A stretch of DNA of 64,000 nucleotides from Xanthomarina arctica (GTDB lineage: Bacteria; Bacteroidota; Bacteroidia; Flavobacteriales; Flavobacteriaceae), in NCBI RefSeq assembly GCF_014638915.1, contig NZ_BMFQ01000001.1:62001-126000 (forward strand), in the 5' to 3' direction. Each line of letters starts with the position of its first letter. Positions within the stretch are counted from its first letter, which is position 1. The translations under genes and the position numbers were made by a program. Positions 24,925 through 32,927 of the stretch are shown piece after piece. The notes under the pieces are model-generated. The model worked only from the letters and a program-made list of their open reading frames with translations, made no database searches and was not told the origin of the DNA.

Positions 24925-25671
24925 CTATTCAAGAATAAGTTTCCCAGTATAAAACTGCTCTACTTCAACAATTGGTGGCTGATTTTTAGAAATTAAATCT
25001 CCCGTACTTCGTAATTCTCCTTTTAAAGACACTTGCGGATTTACAATCATATCGTTGCTTCCTCTATGGAAAACAGTTACTTCTTGAGCTATAAGGTCTG
25101 CACCTTCAAAACGTCCAATTCCTGAATAAAAGCCAACTGTTAGTTTATTGGTTTCTCCAGAAATATAAAAGGAAGATAAATTATTTGAAGTTATTCTTAA
25201 TTCGTTTGAGTTGACTTGAAGTCTAAAATCGCCCATGGTAAATCCTGCCTCAATATTAAAATCTTCAGAATAAAGCTTGAGGTTATTATAGTTTAAAACA
25301 CCATCGGACGAAATATCAAATTGTGTAGAGCTTCTAATATCTGTAATATTTGGAGCTGATACATAAATTTTTGTTGGTTCGTAATCCCGGACGTAATTAC
25401 AGGTGTTATTGTCTGTTAATCGCAGTTGATTATCAATGACAACTACTTCAACATCGTTTAATAAATTTTCACCTGTTTCAATTAAAACCTTGGTTTCTGG
25501 AGCTTCTTTTAAAATTAATTCAATATTTCTATTTACAAATATCTTATTGAAATCGGCAACAGACACCTCTAATTGCACTATGTTTCCTGATTTCTGAAAA
25601 CAATCGTTAGCATCTTCACTATCGCAAGCAAAAAGAAGTCCTAAAACAAATATGAATACTAGTTTTTTCAT
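24925..25671 (-). CDS. Lipoprotein with GIN (DUF2807, auto-transporter adhesin head) domain
   Basis: A 248-residue lipoprotein. The signal peptide MKKLVFIFVLGLLFAC ends in a lipobox cysteine at residue 16. The remainder is a right-handed beta-helix of the DUF2807 type, recognised by 'FNKIFVNRNIELILKEAPET', 'VVVIDNQLRLTDN', 'IYVSAPNITDIRSSTQFDI' and a repeating S/N-rich strand pattern. Its role in the envelope is unknown. The start chosen gives the signal peptide directly; ATGs at 25677 and 25716 would only add residues. A 7-bp hairpin with GAAA loop ends exactly 6 nt before this ATG. Confidence 0.85.
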   Translation of the reverse strand: MKKLVFIFVLGLLFACDSEDANDCFQKSGNIVQLEVSVADFNKIFVNRNIELILKEAPETKVLIETGENLLNDVEVVVIDNQLRLTDNNTCNYVRDYEPTKIYVSAPNITDIRSSTQFDISSDGVLNYNNLKLYSEDFNIEAGFTMGDFRLQVNSNELRITSNNLSSFYISGETNKLTVGFYSGIGRFEGADLIAQEVTVFHRGSNDMIVNPQVSLKGELRSTGDLISKNQPPIVEVEQFYTGKLILE

Positions 25672-25677
25672 ATTCAT

Positions 25678-25695
25678 TTTTCGTGAAAACGGAAA
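25678..25695 (-). repeat. Start-codon hairpin repeat before the GIN-domain lipoprotein
   Basis: Stem TTTTCGT/ACGGAAA with loop GAAA (7 bp including one G-U), then the 6-nt spacer ATGAAT on the coding strand, then ATG. Same layout as the hairpins before metF and leuD and the decayed copy before ilvA. Confidence 0.65.
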
Positions 25696-25728
25696 TCTAT
25701 CTCTTTTCTTATTCATTCTAAATTCAAA

Positions 25729-26820
25729 TTATAATCTAATTCCAACCCCAAATTCCACTGCTTCAGCTTTAGCTCCATGAGATTTTAATGTAACGGCTCC
25801 AAACCATTTTTCGCCAAAATAGCGTTTCAAACCAATCCTAAAATAGGTTCTTCCTTCAAAATCGTAAGGATAATAAACATAATAGCCAATTTGTGTAAGT
25901 AAAGACAATTTATTAATAAACAATTCGTGTCCTGCTGTAATTCCAACGCGTTTAAAATCTTCGTCGCCGGAAACATTCTCTTCTGGAAACGCAACCGATT
26001 TATAATAAATCAATTCTTTTAAAAACATAGAAAAGAAAACATCTGTTCCTAATTGCACAGCGCTTTTTCGGGATAAACGCTTATCTGCATAAGCCGAAAG
26101 AACATAAAATGGATATTGCTTAGTACCAACCACATCACTTTGATTAATACCACTTCTAAAAACAAAATTGTATTTTATGGGTTGGGTAAACTTTTCTTTG
26201 GTAACTGTTTTAATATATTCGGGATCTGTATCATCCAAATTATAGGTTACACCAACATTAACCGCTACCGTATTGGCACTAGTATTTGGTGCCTTTACAT
26301 TCCCGTTGGAATAATGTAATAAAGTAAACCCTCCTTGAACACCAAATTTACCAAATAGGCGTTCCTTTTTATAATTTAGCATTACATAGGTAGCACTTAA
26401 AAATTTGGAACCAAAAGCAATGTTTTTATGATTATCTATTTTATCGTAAGGATTCGTATTATATGCCAAACCTTGACCAATACGCAACATTAAATTGCGT
26501 TTTAAAAAATAGAAATTATAATGTCCATAAACTGAATAATTATTCCCTAAAACATCGTTTTTAAAATCTTGATAAGAAACTGAAACTCCCCAATCTGGAT
26601 AATTATAGCGTTGTTCCCAGTCTTTTTCGCCAAAAGTTTTTTTGTTCCAGCTTAAAATAACACCGTAGGGGTGTTCATTAATTAAATGAAGAATATCGTT
26701 ATTATGTAACGCAATATTTCCACTAAAATAGTTGAGATCGAAATACGATTTAGTTTGTTTTTCTTGTGAAAAAACCAATCCGAAACTTAAACATAAAACG
26801 TAGGTTAGTATTTGCTTCAT
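25729..26820 (-). CDS. Outer-membrane acyloxyacyl hydrolase (PagL-like lipid A deacylase)
   Basis: A 363-residue outer-membrane beta-barrel with signal peptide (YVLCLSFGLVFSQ). The motif LLHYSNGNVKAPN near residue 170 matches the His-x-Ser active-site segment of PagL lipid A 3-O-deacylases (HYSNxG). Alternating amphipathic strands with aromatic girdles run to the C-terminus, which ends EFGVGIRL. The length exceeds PagL of Pseudomonas, as is usual for Bacteroidota 'acyloxyacyl hydrolase' proteins. A TATTTTTG box (complement of 26837-26844) lies in the 33-bp gap to metF. Enzymatic activity is inferred from the motif. Confidence 0.75.
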   Translation of the reverse strand: MKQILTYVLCLSFGLVFSQEKQTKSYFDLNYFSGNIALHNNDILHLINEHPYGVILSWNKKTFGEKDWEQRYNYPDWGVSVSYQDFKNDVLGNNYSVYGHYNFYFLKRNLMLRIGQGLAYNTNPYDKIDNHKNIAFGSKFLSATYVMLNYKKERLFGKFGVQGGFTLLHYSNGNVKAPNTSANTVAVNVGVTYNLDDTDPEYIKTVTKEKFTQPIKYNFVFRSGINQSDVVGTKQYPFYVLSAYADKRLSRKSAVQLGTDVFFSMFLKELIYYKSVAFPEENVSGDEDFKRVGITAGHELFINKLSLLTQIGYYVYYPYDFEGRTYFRIGLKRYFGEKWFGAVTLKSHGAKAEAVEFGVGIRL

Positions 26821-26853
26821 TATATTAATTATGAAGCAAAAATAACAGAATAA

Positions 26854-27810
26854 TTAAAATACTTGCGATGCAATGGCTTTTATATTATCACTTTTTCCCA
26901 TGGAATAATAATGGAGCACTGGAATTCCAGCTTTTTGAAGCTCTCTAGATTGCTGGATGCACCATTCAATCCCCAATTTTTTTACCTGATCGTTGTCTTT
27001 ACATTTTACAACTTCCAATATTAATTCTTCGGGTAAATCCACATGAAAACGATGAGGGATTAAATTGAGTTGCTTTTTTGTTGCTATGGGTTTCAATCCT
27101 GGAATAATTGGCACAGTAATTCCTTCTTTTCTGCATTTTTGCACAAAATCAAAATACTTCTTATTATCGAAAAACATTTGTGTGACAATATATTCGGCGC
27201 CATTTATAATTTTCTTTTTCAAGAATTTAATATCACTATCTAAACTCGGAGCTTCCATATGTTTTTCTGGATAGGCCGCAACGCCAACACAGAAATTGGT
27301 GGCTGAAGTATTTAGAAGTTCTTCATCTAAATAGGTTCCTTTATTCAATTCAGAAATTTGAGAAACCAAATCGCTTGCATAATTATGTCCTTCTTTTTCT
27401 GGTCTAAAATAGGTTTCGGTTTTCACCGCATCACCACGTAAAGCCATGACATTATTGATACCTAAAAAATCTAAATCGATTAGAAAATTCTCGGTATCCT
27501 CTTTTGTAAATCCGCCACACAAAATATGTGGAATGGCATCTAAGTGGTACTTATTTTGAATTGCAGCACAAATACCAACGGTTCCAGGTCTTTTTTTAAC
27601 CACTTTTTTCTTGAGCAATCCGTTTTCTTGTTCCTGATAAACATATTCTTCACGATGGTAAGTAACATCAATAAAAGGCGGTTTAAATTCCATTAATGGG
27701 TCGATATTATCAAAAATAGATTGCACATTTTGTCCTTTTAAAGGTGGTAAAATCTCAAATGAAAACTGCGTTTTCCCGTTTGCGTTATTTATGTGTTCTG
27801 TTACTTTCAT
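26854..27810 (-). CDS. metF: Methylenetetrahydrofolate reductase
   Basis: Flavoenzyme that reduces 5,10-methylene-THF to 5-methyl-THF, the methyl donor for MetH. The 318-residue TIM barrel has FSFEILPPLKG with the catalytic Glu near residue 17, FIDVTYHREEY, NVMALRGD near residue 120, and the FAD-binding region EYIVTQMFFD near residue 200, then PIIPGLKPI. The reading frame extends upstream to 27849, but those 13 residues are encoded by a palindromic repeat; the Met at 27810 gives the standard N-terminus. It follows metH on the same strand after a 255-bp repeat-filled gap. Confidence 0.93.
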   Translation of the reverse strand: MKVTEHINNANGKTQFSFEILPPLKGQNVQSIFDNIDPLMEFKPPFIDVTYHREEYVYQEQENGLLKKKVVKKRPGTVGICAAIQNKYHLDAIPHILCGGFTKEDTENFLIDLDFLGINNVMALRGDAVKTETYFRPEKEGHNYASDLVSQISELNKGTYLDEELLNTSATNFCVGVAAYPEKHMEAPSLDSDIKFLKKKIINGAEYIVTQMFFDNKKYFDFVQKCRKEGITVPIIPGLKPIATKKQLNLIPHRFHVDLPEELILEVVKCKDNDQVKKLGIEWCIQQSRELQKAGIPVLHYYSMGKSDNIKAIASQVF

Positions 27811-27816
27811 GTTCAC

Positions 27817-27834
27817 TTCCCACGAAAGTGGGAA
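27817..27834 (-). repeat. Start-codon hairpin repeat before metF
   Basis: Perfect 7-bp stem TTCCCAC/GTGGGAA with a 4-nt loop, then GTGAAC, then the metF ATG. The closest copy to the consensus in this window. Confidence 0.75.
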
Positions 27835-27894
27835 CCTCTTTTTTGTCACGAATACATGAATGATTATGTATCGCTTTATTAATATTCATTTTTT

Positions 27895-27972
27895 GTGCGT
27901 TACCTAAAGGTCGGGCTTTCACTACTCGCTCTCTTCGAGGAGCTCACACAGGCCGTTCAATCCCTAACGCAA
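27895..27972. repeat. Intergenic repeat with GCGTTA/TAACGC ends, copy 1
   Basis: A 78-bp element in the metH-metF gap. It starts GTGCGTTACC and ends CAATCCCTAACGCAA, so its ends are inverted. Internal blocks GGCTTTCA, ACTCGCT, GAGCTCA and TTCAATCC recur in the same order in the copy at 58564-58672 (opposite strand). No open frame. Confidence 0.7.
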
Positions 27973-27984
27973 CTCAGCCGTAGA

Positions 27985-28011
27985 CCTACAAGGTTTTAAA
28001 AACCTTGCAGG
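27985..28011. repeat. Palindromic repeat (AAGGTTTT/AAAACCTT core), copy 1
   Basis: Arms of 12 bp with one mismatch around TAA; the minus strand reads CCTGCAAGGTTTTTAAAACC and on. A degenerate relative is at 47002-47027, also in a gap between two biosynthetic genes. Confidence 0.65.
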
Positions 28012-28046
28012 AGAATCGAAGCTAATCACCCCAAATTCATTAGGAG

Positions 28047-28066
28047 ATTCCTGCTTTCGCAGGAAT
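28047..28066. repeat. Short hairpin repeat overlapping the metH stop
   Basis: Perfect 8-bp stem ATTCCTGC/GCAGGAAT with loop TTTC. It is related to the start-codon hairpins, but here it overlaps the stop codon of metH and no ATG follows. Confidence 0.7.
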
Positions 28067-30762
28067 TAATCAACTAAATTAGGACTCAACCATTTTTCTG
28101 CTTCTTCTTGTGTAGTGTCTCTTCGTTTCGCGTAATCTGCTACTTGATCTAGGTTTATTTTCCCCAATCCGAAATATTTAGCATCCGGATTTGCAAAATA
28201 ATAACCACTTACACTTGCTGCTGGCCACATGGCCAAACTTTCGGTAAGCTCAACACCAATACGTTCCTTAACGCTCAATATTTCCCAAATAGTCCTTTTC
28301 TCTAAGTGATCTGGACATGCAGGATAACCAGGAGCTGGACGAATGCCTTTATAATTTTCTTTTATTAAATCTTCGTTTGTTAAACTTTCGTCTTGAGTAT
28401 AATTCCAGTGGTTCACTCTGACTTCTTTGTGCAAATATTCGGCAAAAGCTTCTGCCAAACGATCTGCCAAAGCTTTAACCATAATCGCATTATAATCGTC
28501 ATGATCTTCTTCAAACTGCTTTGCTAATTCTGCCGTTCCAAAACCTGTTGACACACAAAAACAGCCCATATAATCCTGTTTTCCAGTTTCTTTTGGTGCA
28601 ATAAAATCAGCCAAGGCTAAATTGGGTTTTCCTGATGCTTTTTTGGATTGCTGACGAAGGGTTAGGAATTTAAATTGGTTGTTAGTTGTTGGTTGTTGGT
28701 TGTTGGTTATTTGTATTTCAATATCATCATCATTAACCGTGTTTGCTGGAAATAATCCGAAAATAGCTTTGGCTGTCAGGAGTTTTTCATTGATAATACG
28801 GTTTAATAATTCCTTAGCATCTTTAAATAACTCGACTGCTTGTTCGCCAACAACATCATCTTCCAGAATATTCGGGTAACGCCCATGTAAATCCCAACTT
28901 CTAAAAAAAGGACTCCAATCGATAAATTCTTCTAATTTTTTTAAATCGAAATCTTCAATGACTTGAATTCCTAGTTGCTTTGGCTTTACAATTTCAGACG
29001 TATTCCAATCGATTTTAAATCTATTTTTTCGAGCGTCTTCTATTGTCAGGTATTCTTTTTCTTTAGTTCGCTTTAAAAACTGCTCTCTAAATTTATCGTA
29101 CTCCTCCCTAATTTGTTCTTTAAAAATAGCGTTGTCTTTTTTCAATAGATTTCCAACAACCGTAACTGCTCTAGACGCATCGTTAATATGAACTACCGTA
29201 TGATTATAATTTGGTGCAATCTTAACAGAGGTATGAGCTCTTGAAGTTGTAGCTCCTCCAATAATCAATGGAATATTTAAATTTTTCTTTTCCATTTCTT
29301 TAGACACGTAAGTCATTTCATCTAAAGAAGGTGTAATCAAGCCACTCAAGCCAATAATATCAACATTCTCTTTTATGGCCATTTCAATAATTTTTTCTGG
29401 AGGAACCATAACACCTAAATCGACAATCTCGTAATTATTACATCCTAGAACAACGCTTACAATATTTTTACCAATATCATGAACATCACCTTTAACTGTT
29501 GCCATCAAAATTTTACCCGCAAATTCCTGTTTCCCACCTTTTTCAGCTTCTATAAATGGTTGCAAATAAGCAACAGCCTTTTTCATTACCCTTGCCGATT
29601 TAACCACTTGTGGCAAGAACATTTTTCCACTTCCAAATAAATCGCCAACCACATTCATACCTATCATTAAATGACCTTCAATAACTTCTATAGGTCTTTC
29701 CGAAGCTAAACGCGCTTCTTCAACATCTTCAATAATAAAAGCATCGATTCCTTTAACTAAAGCATGCGTGATACGTTCTTGCAACGGTTTATCTCGCCAT
29801 TCCAAAACGGCAACTTCAATATCTTTTTTATTTCCTTTTACGGTCTCGGCATAATCTAATAAGCGTTCTGTGGCATCGTCTCTTCTATCGAAAAACACAT
29901 CTTCAACCAATGCCATTAATTCCTTGTCGACTTCATCATAAACTTCTAGCATGGCAGGGTTTACGATCCCTAAATTCATTCCATGTTGAATGGCATGGTA
30001 TAAAAAAGATGCATGCATGGCTTCACGAACGGTATCATTTCCTCTAAAAGAAAAAGACACATTACTCACGCCTCCAGAAACATTGGCATAAGGGAGGTTT
30101 TCGCGAATCCATTTAGTAGCATTAAAATAATCCATAGCATTTTTTCGATGCTCCTCCATGCCTGTTGCCACCGGAAAAATATTGGGATCGAAAATAATAT
30201 CTTGTGGAGGAAAACGAACAATATCTACTAATAATCTATAAGAACGTTCGCAAATTTCTATTCTACGCTCGTAAGTATCAGCCTGACCATCTTCATCAAA
30301 AGCCATGACAATAACGGCGGCACCATAACGTTTTACCAATTTAGCGTGATGAATAAATTCGGCTTCACCTTCTTTTAAACTGATAGAATTAACGACTGAT
30401 TTCCCTTGAACTACTTTTAAACCAGCTTCAATAATCTCCCATTTGGAACTATCTATCATAATAGGAATTCGTGAAATATCAGGTTCTGAAGCAATTAAAT
30501 TCAGGAATTTAGTCATGGCATAAACACCATCCAACATCCCTTCGTCCATATTGACATCCAAAATTTGCGCGCCACCATCCACTTGATGCCTGGCAACTTC
30601 TAGAGCTTCGGAGTAATTTCCATCCTTAATTAATCGAAGAAATTTTCTAGAACCTGTAACGTTAGTTCTTTCCCCAACGTTAATGAAGTTGCTTTCTGGT
30701 GTTACCACAAGGGGTTCTAAACCTGATAAAGTCAAATACTTTTTACAATCACTTTCAGCCAT
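28066..30762 (-). CDS. metH: Methionine synthase, cobalamin/folate/activation subunit (split MetH)
   Basis: B12-dependent methionine synthase lacking the N-terminal homocysteine module, which is encoded by the preceding gene. In order: pterin-binding barrel (about 15-270, [26 protein letters not shown]), cap and cobalamin-binding domain (about 310-550, [11 protein letters not shown] near 425 with the axial His), and the AdoMet activation domain (about 570-898, [20 protein letters not shown]). Near residues 683-696 the sequence [11 protein letters not shown] is encoded by a 7-bp tandem repeat and looks like an insertion in the activation domain. Overlaps the homocysteine-module gene at the start codon. 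Confidence 0.93.
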   Translation of the reverse strand: MAESDCKKYLTLSGLEPLVVTPESNFINVGERTNVTGSRKFLRLIKDGNYSEALEVARHQVDGGAQILDVNMDEGMLDGVYAMTKFLNLIASEPDISRIPIMIDSSKWEIIEAGLKVVQGKSVVNSISLKEGEAEFIHHAKLVKRYGAAVIVMAFDEDGQADTYERRIEICERSYRLLVDIVRFPPQDIIFDPNIFPVATGMEEHRKNAMDYFNATKWIRENLPYANVSGGVSNVSFSFRGNDTVREAMHASFLYHAIQHGMNLGIVNPAMLEVYDEVDKELMALVEDVFFDRRDDATERLLDYAETVKGNKKDIEVAVLEWRDKPLQERITHALVKGIDAFIIEDVEEARLASERPIEVIEGHLMIGMNVVGDLFGSGKMFLPQVVKSARVMKKAVAYLQPFIEAEKGGKQEFAGKILMATVKGDVHDIGKNIVSVVLGCNNYEIVDLGVMVPPEKIIEMAIKENVDIIGLSGLITPSLDEMTYVSKEMEKKNLNIPLIIGGATTSRAHTSVKIAPNYNHTVVHINDASRAVTVVGNLLKKDNAIFKEQIREEYDKFREQFLKRTKEKEYLTIEDARKNRFKIDWNTSEIVKPKQLGIQVIEDFDLKKLEEFIDWSPFFRSWDLHGRYPNILEDDVVGEQAVELFKDAKELLNRIINEKLLTAKAIFGLFPANTVNDDDIEIQITNNQQPTTNNQFKFLTLRQQSKKASGKPNLALADFIAPKETGKQDYMGCFCVSTGFGTAELAKQFEEDHDDYNAIMVKALADRLAEAFAEYLHKEVRVNHWNYTQDESLTNEDLIKENYKGIRPAPGYPACPDHLEKRTIWEILSVKERIGVELTESLAMWPAASVSGYYFANPDAKYFGLGKINLDQVADYAKRRDTTQEEAEKWLSPNLVD
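28676..28713 (-). repeat. Heptanucleotide tandem repeat inside metH
   Basis: About five units of AACCAAC (one reads AACTAAC) on the coding strand, giving [11 protein letters not shown]. The unit is 7 bp, so a gain or loss of one unit would shift the reading frame. Confidence 0.8.
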
Positions 30763-31763
30763 TAGATTTTTATTTTTAATTGTCTTGGTTTGTAATTCTC
30801 TGCAACCTCGGCAATCGCTTTAATATGTTCTGGGTTTGTACCACAACACCCTCCAATAATATTGATAAGTCCATCTTTTAGATAGTCTTCAATTAAAGCT
30901 TGCATTTGTTTAGCCGTTTGGTCGTACTCACCAAAAGCATTTGGTAATCCAGCGTTTGGATGAGCCGATGTATAAAATTCTGTTTCGTTAGACAAGCGTT
31001 GTAAATAAGGTTGTAACTGTTCGGCTCCTAGCGCGCAATTAAATCCGACACTTAATAATGGAATATGAGAAATAGACGCTAAAAAAGCTTCAACCGTTTG
31101 CCCAGAAAGTGTACGTCCGGATGCATCGGTTATTGTTCCTGAAACCATAATAGGGATATCCATGTCACGTTCTTCTTTTACTTCTTCAATAGCAAATAAA
31201 CAGGCTTTCGCATTAAGAGTATCGAAAATGGTTTCAACTAAAAGCACGTCAACGCCTCCATCAATTAACGCTTCAACTTGTTGTTTGTAGGCTATTCTAA
31301 GTTCATCGAAAGTAATTGCTCGAAATTCTGGTCTGTTAACATCTGGAGATAAACTTGCTGTTTTATTAGTCGGACCAATACTTCCAGCTACAAATCGCGG
31401 CTTTTCAGGATTTGATTTTGTGAATTCATCAGCAACTTTTCTAGCTATTCGAGCCGATTCAAAATTAAGTTCATAGACCAAATCTTCCATATCATAATCG
31501 GCCATAGCAATGGTAGTTCCTGAGAAGGTATTAGTTTCTACTATGTCTGCCCCAGCTTCAAAGTATTGTCTATGAATTTCTGCAATAGCTTCTGGTTGCG
31601 TAAGCGTTAACAAATCATTGTTTCCTTTTAAAGACGTTGGATAATCTTTAAAACGCTCGCCTCTAAAATCTTCTTCAGAAAATTTATAGCGTTGCAACAT
31701 GGTTCCCATAGCGCCATCGAGAACTAAAATGCGTTTTTGTATTTCGTTTTTAATGTTTGCCAT
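30762..31763 (-). CDS. metH: Homocysteine methyltransferase module of methionine synthase (split MetH)
   Basis: A zinc-dependent homocysteine-binding barrel of 333 residues, equal to the first domain of E. coli MetH. It opens [20 protein letters not shown], has the first zinc Cys in SVGFNCALG near residue 243 and the paired zinc cysteines in [10 protein letters not shown] near residue 307. It overlaps the start of the larger metH gene by one base, so the two chains are made together and presumably assemble. The split arrangement is common in Bacteroidota as I recall. Confidence 0.92.
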   Translation of the reverse strand: MANIKNEIQKRILVLDGAMGTMLQRYKFSEEDFRGERFKDYPTSLKGNNDLLTLTQPEAIAEIHRQYFEAGADIVETNTFSGTTIAMADYDMEDLVYELNFESARIARKVADEFTKSNPEKPRFVAGSIGPTNKTASLSPDVNRPEFRAITFDELRIAYKQQVEALIDGGVDVLLVETIFDTLNAKACLFAIEEVKEERDMDIPIMVSGTITDASGRTLSGQTVEAFLASISHIPLLSVGFNCALGAEQLQPYLQRLSNETEFYTSAHPNAGLPNAFGEYDQTAKQMQALIEDYLKDGLINIIGGCCGTNPEHIKAIAEVAENYKPRQLKIKI

Positions 31764-32926
31764 TAGCTTAATGCTTGTTTTAAATCTTCAATTATATCTT
31801 CTATATGTTCTAGTCCAACAGACACACGAATTAGACCATCTGAAATCCCAGTTTCTAAACGTTCTTCTGTAGATAATTTGCTATGTGTTGTCGATGCGGG
31901 ATGTGTTACAATGGTTCGGGTATCTCCAAGATTTGCAGATAACGAACAGTGTTTTATTTTATTCAAAAAATGTCGTCCTGCTTCAATCCCACCATGAACT
32001 TCGAAAGCCACAATATTTCCACCTTGACGCATTTGTTTCTTAGCAATTTCATATTGTGGATGCGATTTCAGAAAAGGATATCTTACCTGTTTCACCACAT
32101 CTAAAGTCTCCAAAAACTGAGCTAATTTTAGCGCATTTTCGCAATGTCTATCTACTCTTACCGCTAAAGTCTCTAGACTTTTAGACAAAACCCAAGCGTT
32201 AAATGGAGACATGGCAGGTCCTGTATTTCTAGAAAACAAATAAATATCGCGAATAATATCCGAACGACCAACAGCAATGCCACCTAATACACGTCCCTGA
32301 CCGTCAATAAGTTTCGTTGCCGAATGTATTACTAAGTCCGCTCCAAAAGCAATAGGGTTTTGAAGGTAAGGAGTGGCAAAGCAATTATCAATCACTAAAA
32401 TAAGCTTGTGTTTTTTTGCAATCTTCCCCAAAAGTTCTAAATCCAAAATATCTACTGCCGGATTTGTAGGTGTTTCGGCGTATAGAATTTTAGTTTTAGG
32501 TGTAATTAAATCTTCGATGGTATGACAAGCATCGGCCTTAAAATACGTGGTTTCTATTTGCCATTTTGGAAAATACTTGGTAAACAAACCATGTGTGGAA
32601 CCAAAAACTGAATTACAGGATACAATATGATCTCCAGCATTTAATAAAGCTGCTAACGAACCAAATACAGCGGCCATGCCAGTTGCAAAAGCATAACCTG
32701 CTTCTGCACCTTCTAATGCGACCATTTTATCTACAAATTCGGTTGTATTGGGATTTGTAAATCGGCTGTATAAATTTTTCTCTTTTTCTTCTGCAAACGA
32801 AGCACGCATATCTTCGGCATCATCAAACACAAAACTAGATGTTAGATATAAAGGTGTTGAATGTTCTGAAAACTGAGAACGTTCTGTTTGAATTCTTATC
32901 GCTTCCGTTTCGAAGTGTTTTTTCAT
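31763..32926 (-). CDS. Trans-sulfuration PLP enzyme (O-acyl-homoserine sulfhydrylase / cystathionine gamma-synthase type)
   Basis: Cys/Met metabolism PLP enzyme of 387 residues. Motifs: YSRFTNPNTTEFVDKMVALE, GMAAVFGSLAALL, VIDNCFATPYLQNP, and the PLP lysine in HSATKLIDGQGR near residue 205, then THPASTTHSKLS near the end. It is closest in pattern to O-succinyl-homoserine sulfhydrylase (MetZ). Activity as MetB cannot be excluded. Its placement after the MetX fusion and with a second sulfhydrylase supports a role in homocysteine formation. Spacing to its neighbours is 1 bp or an overlap. Confidence 0.85.
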   Translation of the reverse strand: MKKHFETEAIRIQTERSQFSEHSTPLYLTSSFVFDDAEDMRASFAEEKEKNLYSRFTNPNTTEFVDKMVALEGAEAGYAFATGMAAVFGSLAALLNAGDHIVSCNSVFGSTHGLFTKYFPKWQIETTYFKADACHTIEDLITPKTKILYAETPTNPAVDILDLELLGKIAKKHKLILVIDNCFATPYLQNPIAFGADLVIHSATKLIDGQGRVLGGIAVGRSDIIRDIYLFSRNTGPAMSPFNAWVLSKSLETLAVRVDRHCENALKLAQFLETLDVVKQVRYPFLKSHPQYEIAKKQMRQGGNIVAFEVHGGIEAGRHFLNKIKHCSLSANLGDTRTIVTHPASTTHSKLSTEERLETGISDGLIRVSVGLEHIEDIIEDLKQALS

Positions 32927-32927
32927 T

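Noticed and set aside
27811-27849. N-terminal extension of metF (TKKRFPLSWEVN)
   Set aside because: It is the translation of a hairpin repeat and is not part of the MTHFR fold.
28679-28879. Plus-strand frame beginning in the metH heptamer repeat ([17 protein letters not shown])
   Set aside because: It is the complement of the heptamer array and the metH coding strand; the hydrophobic start is a by-product of the repeat.
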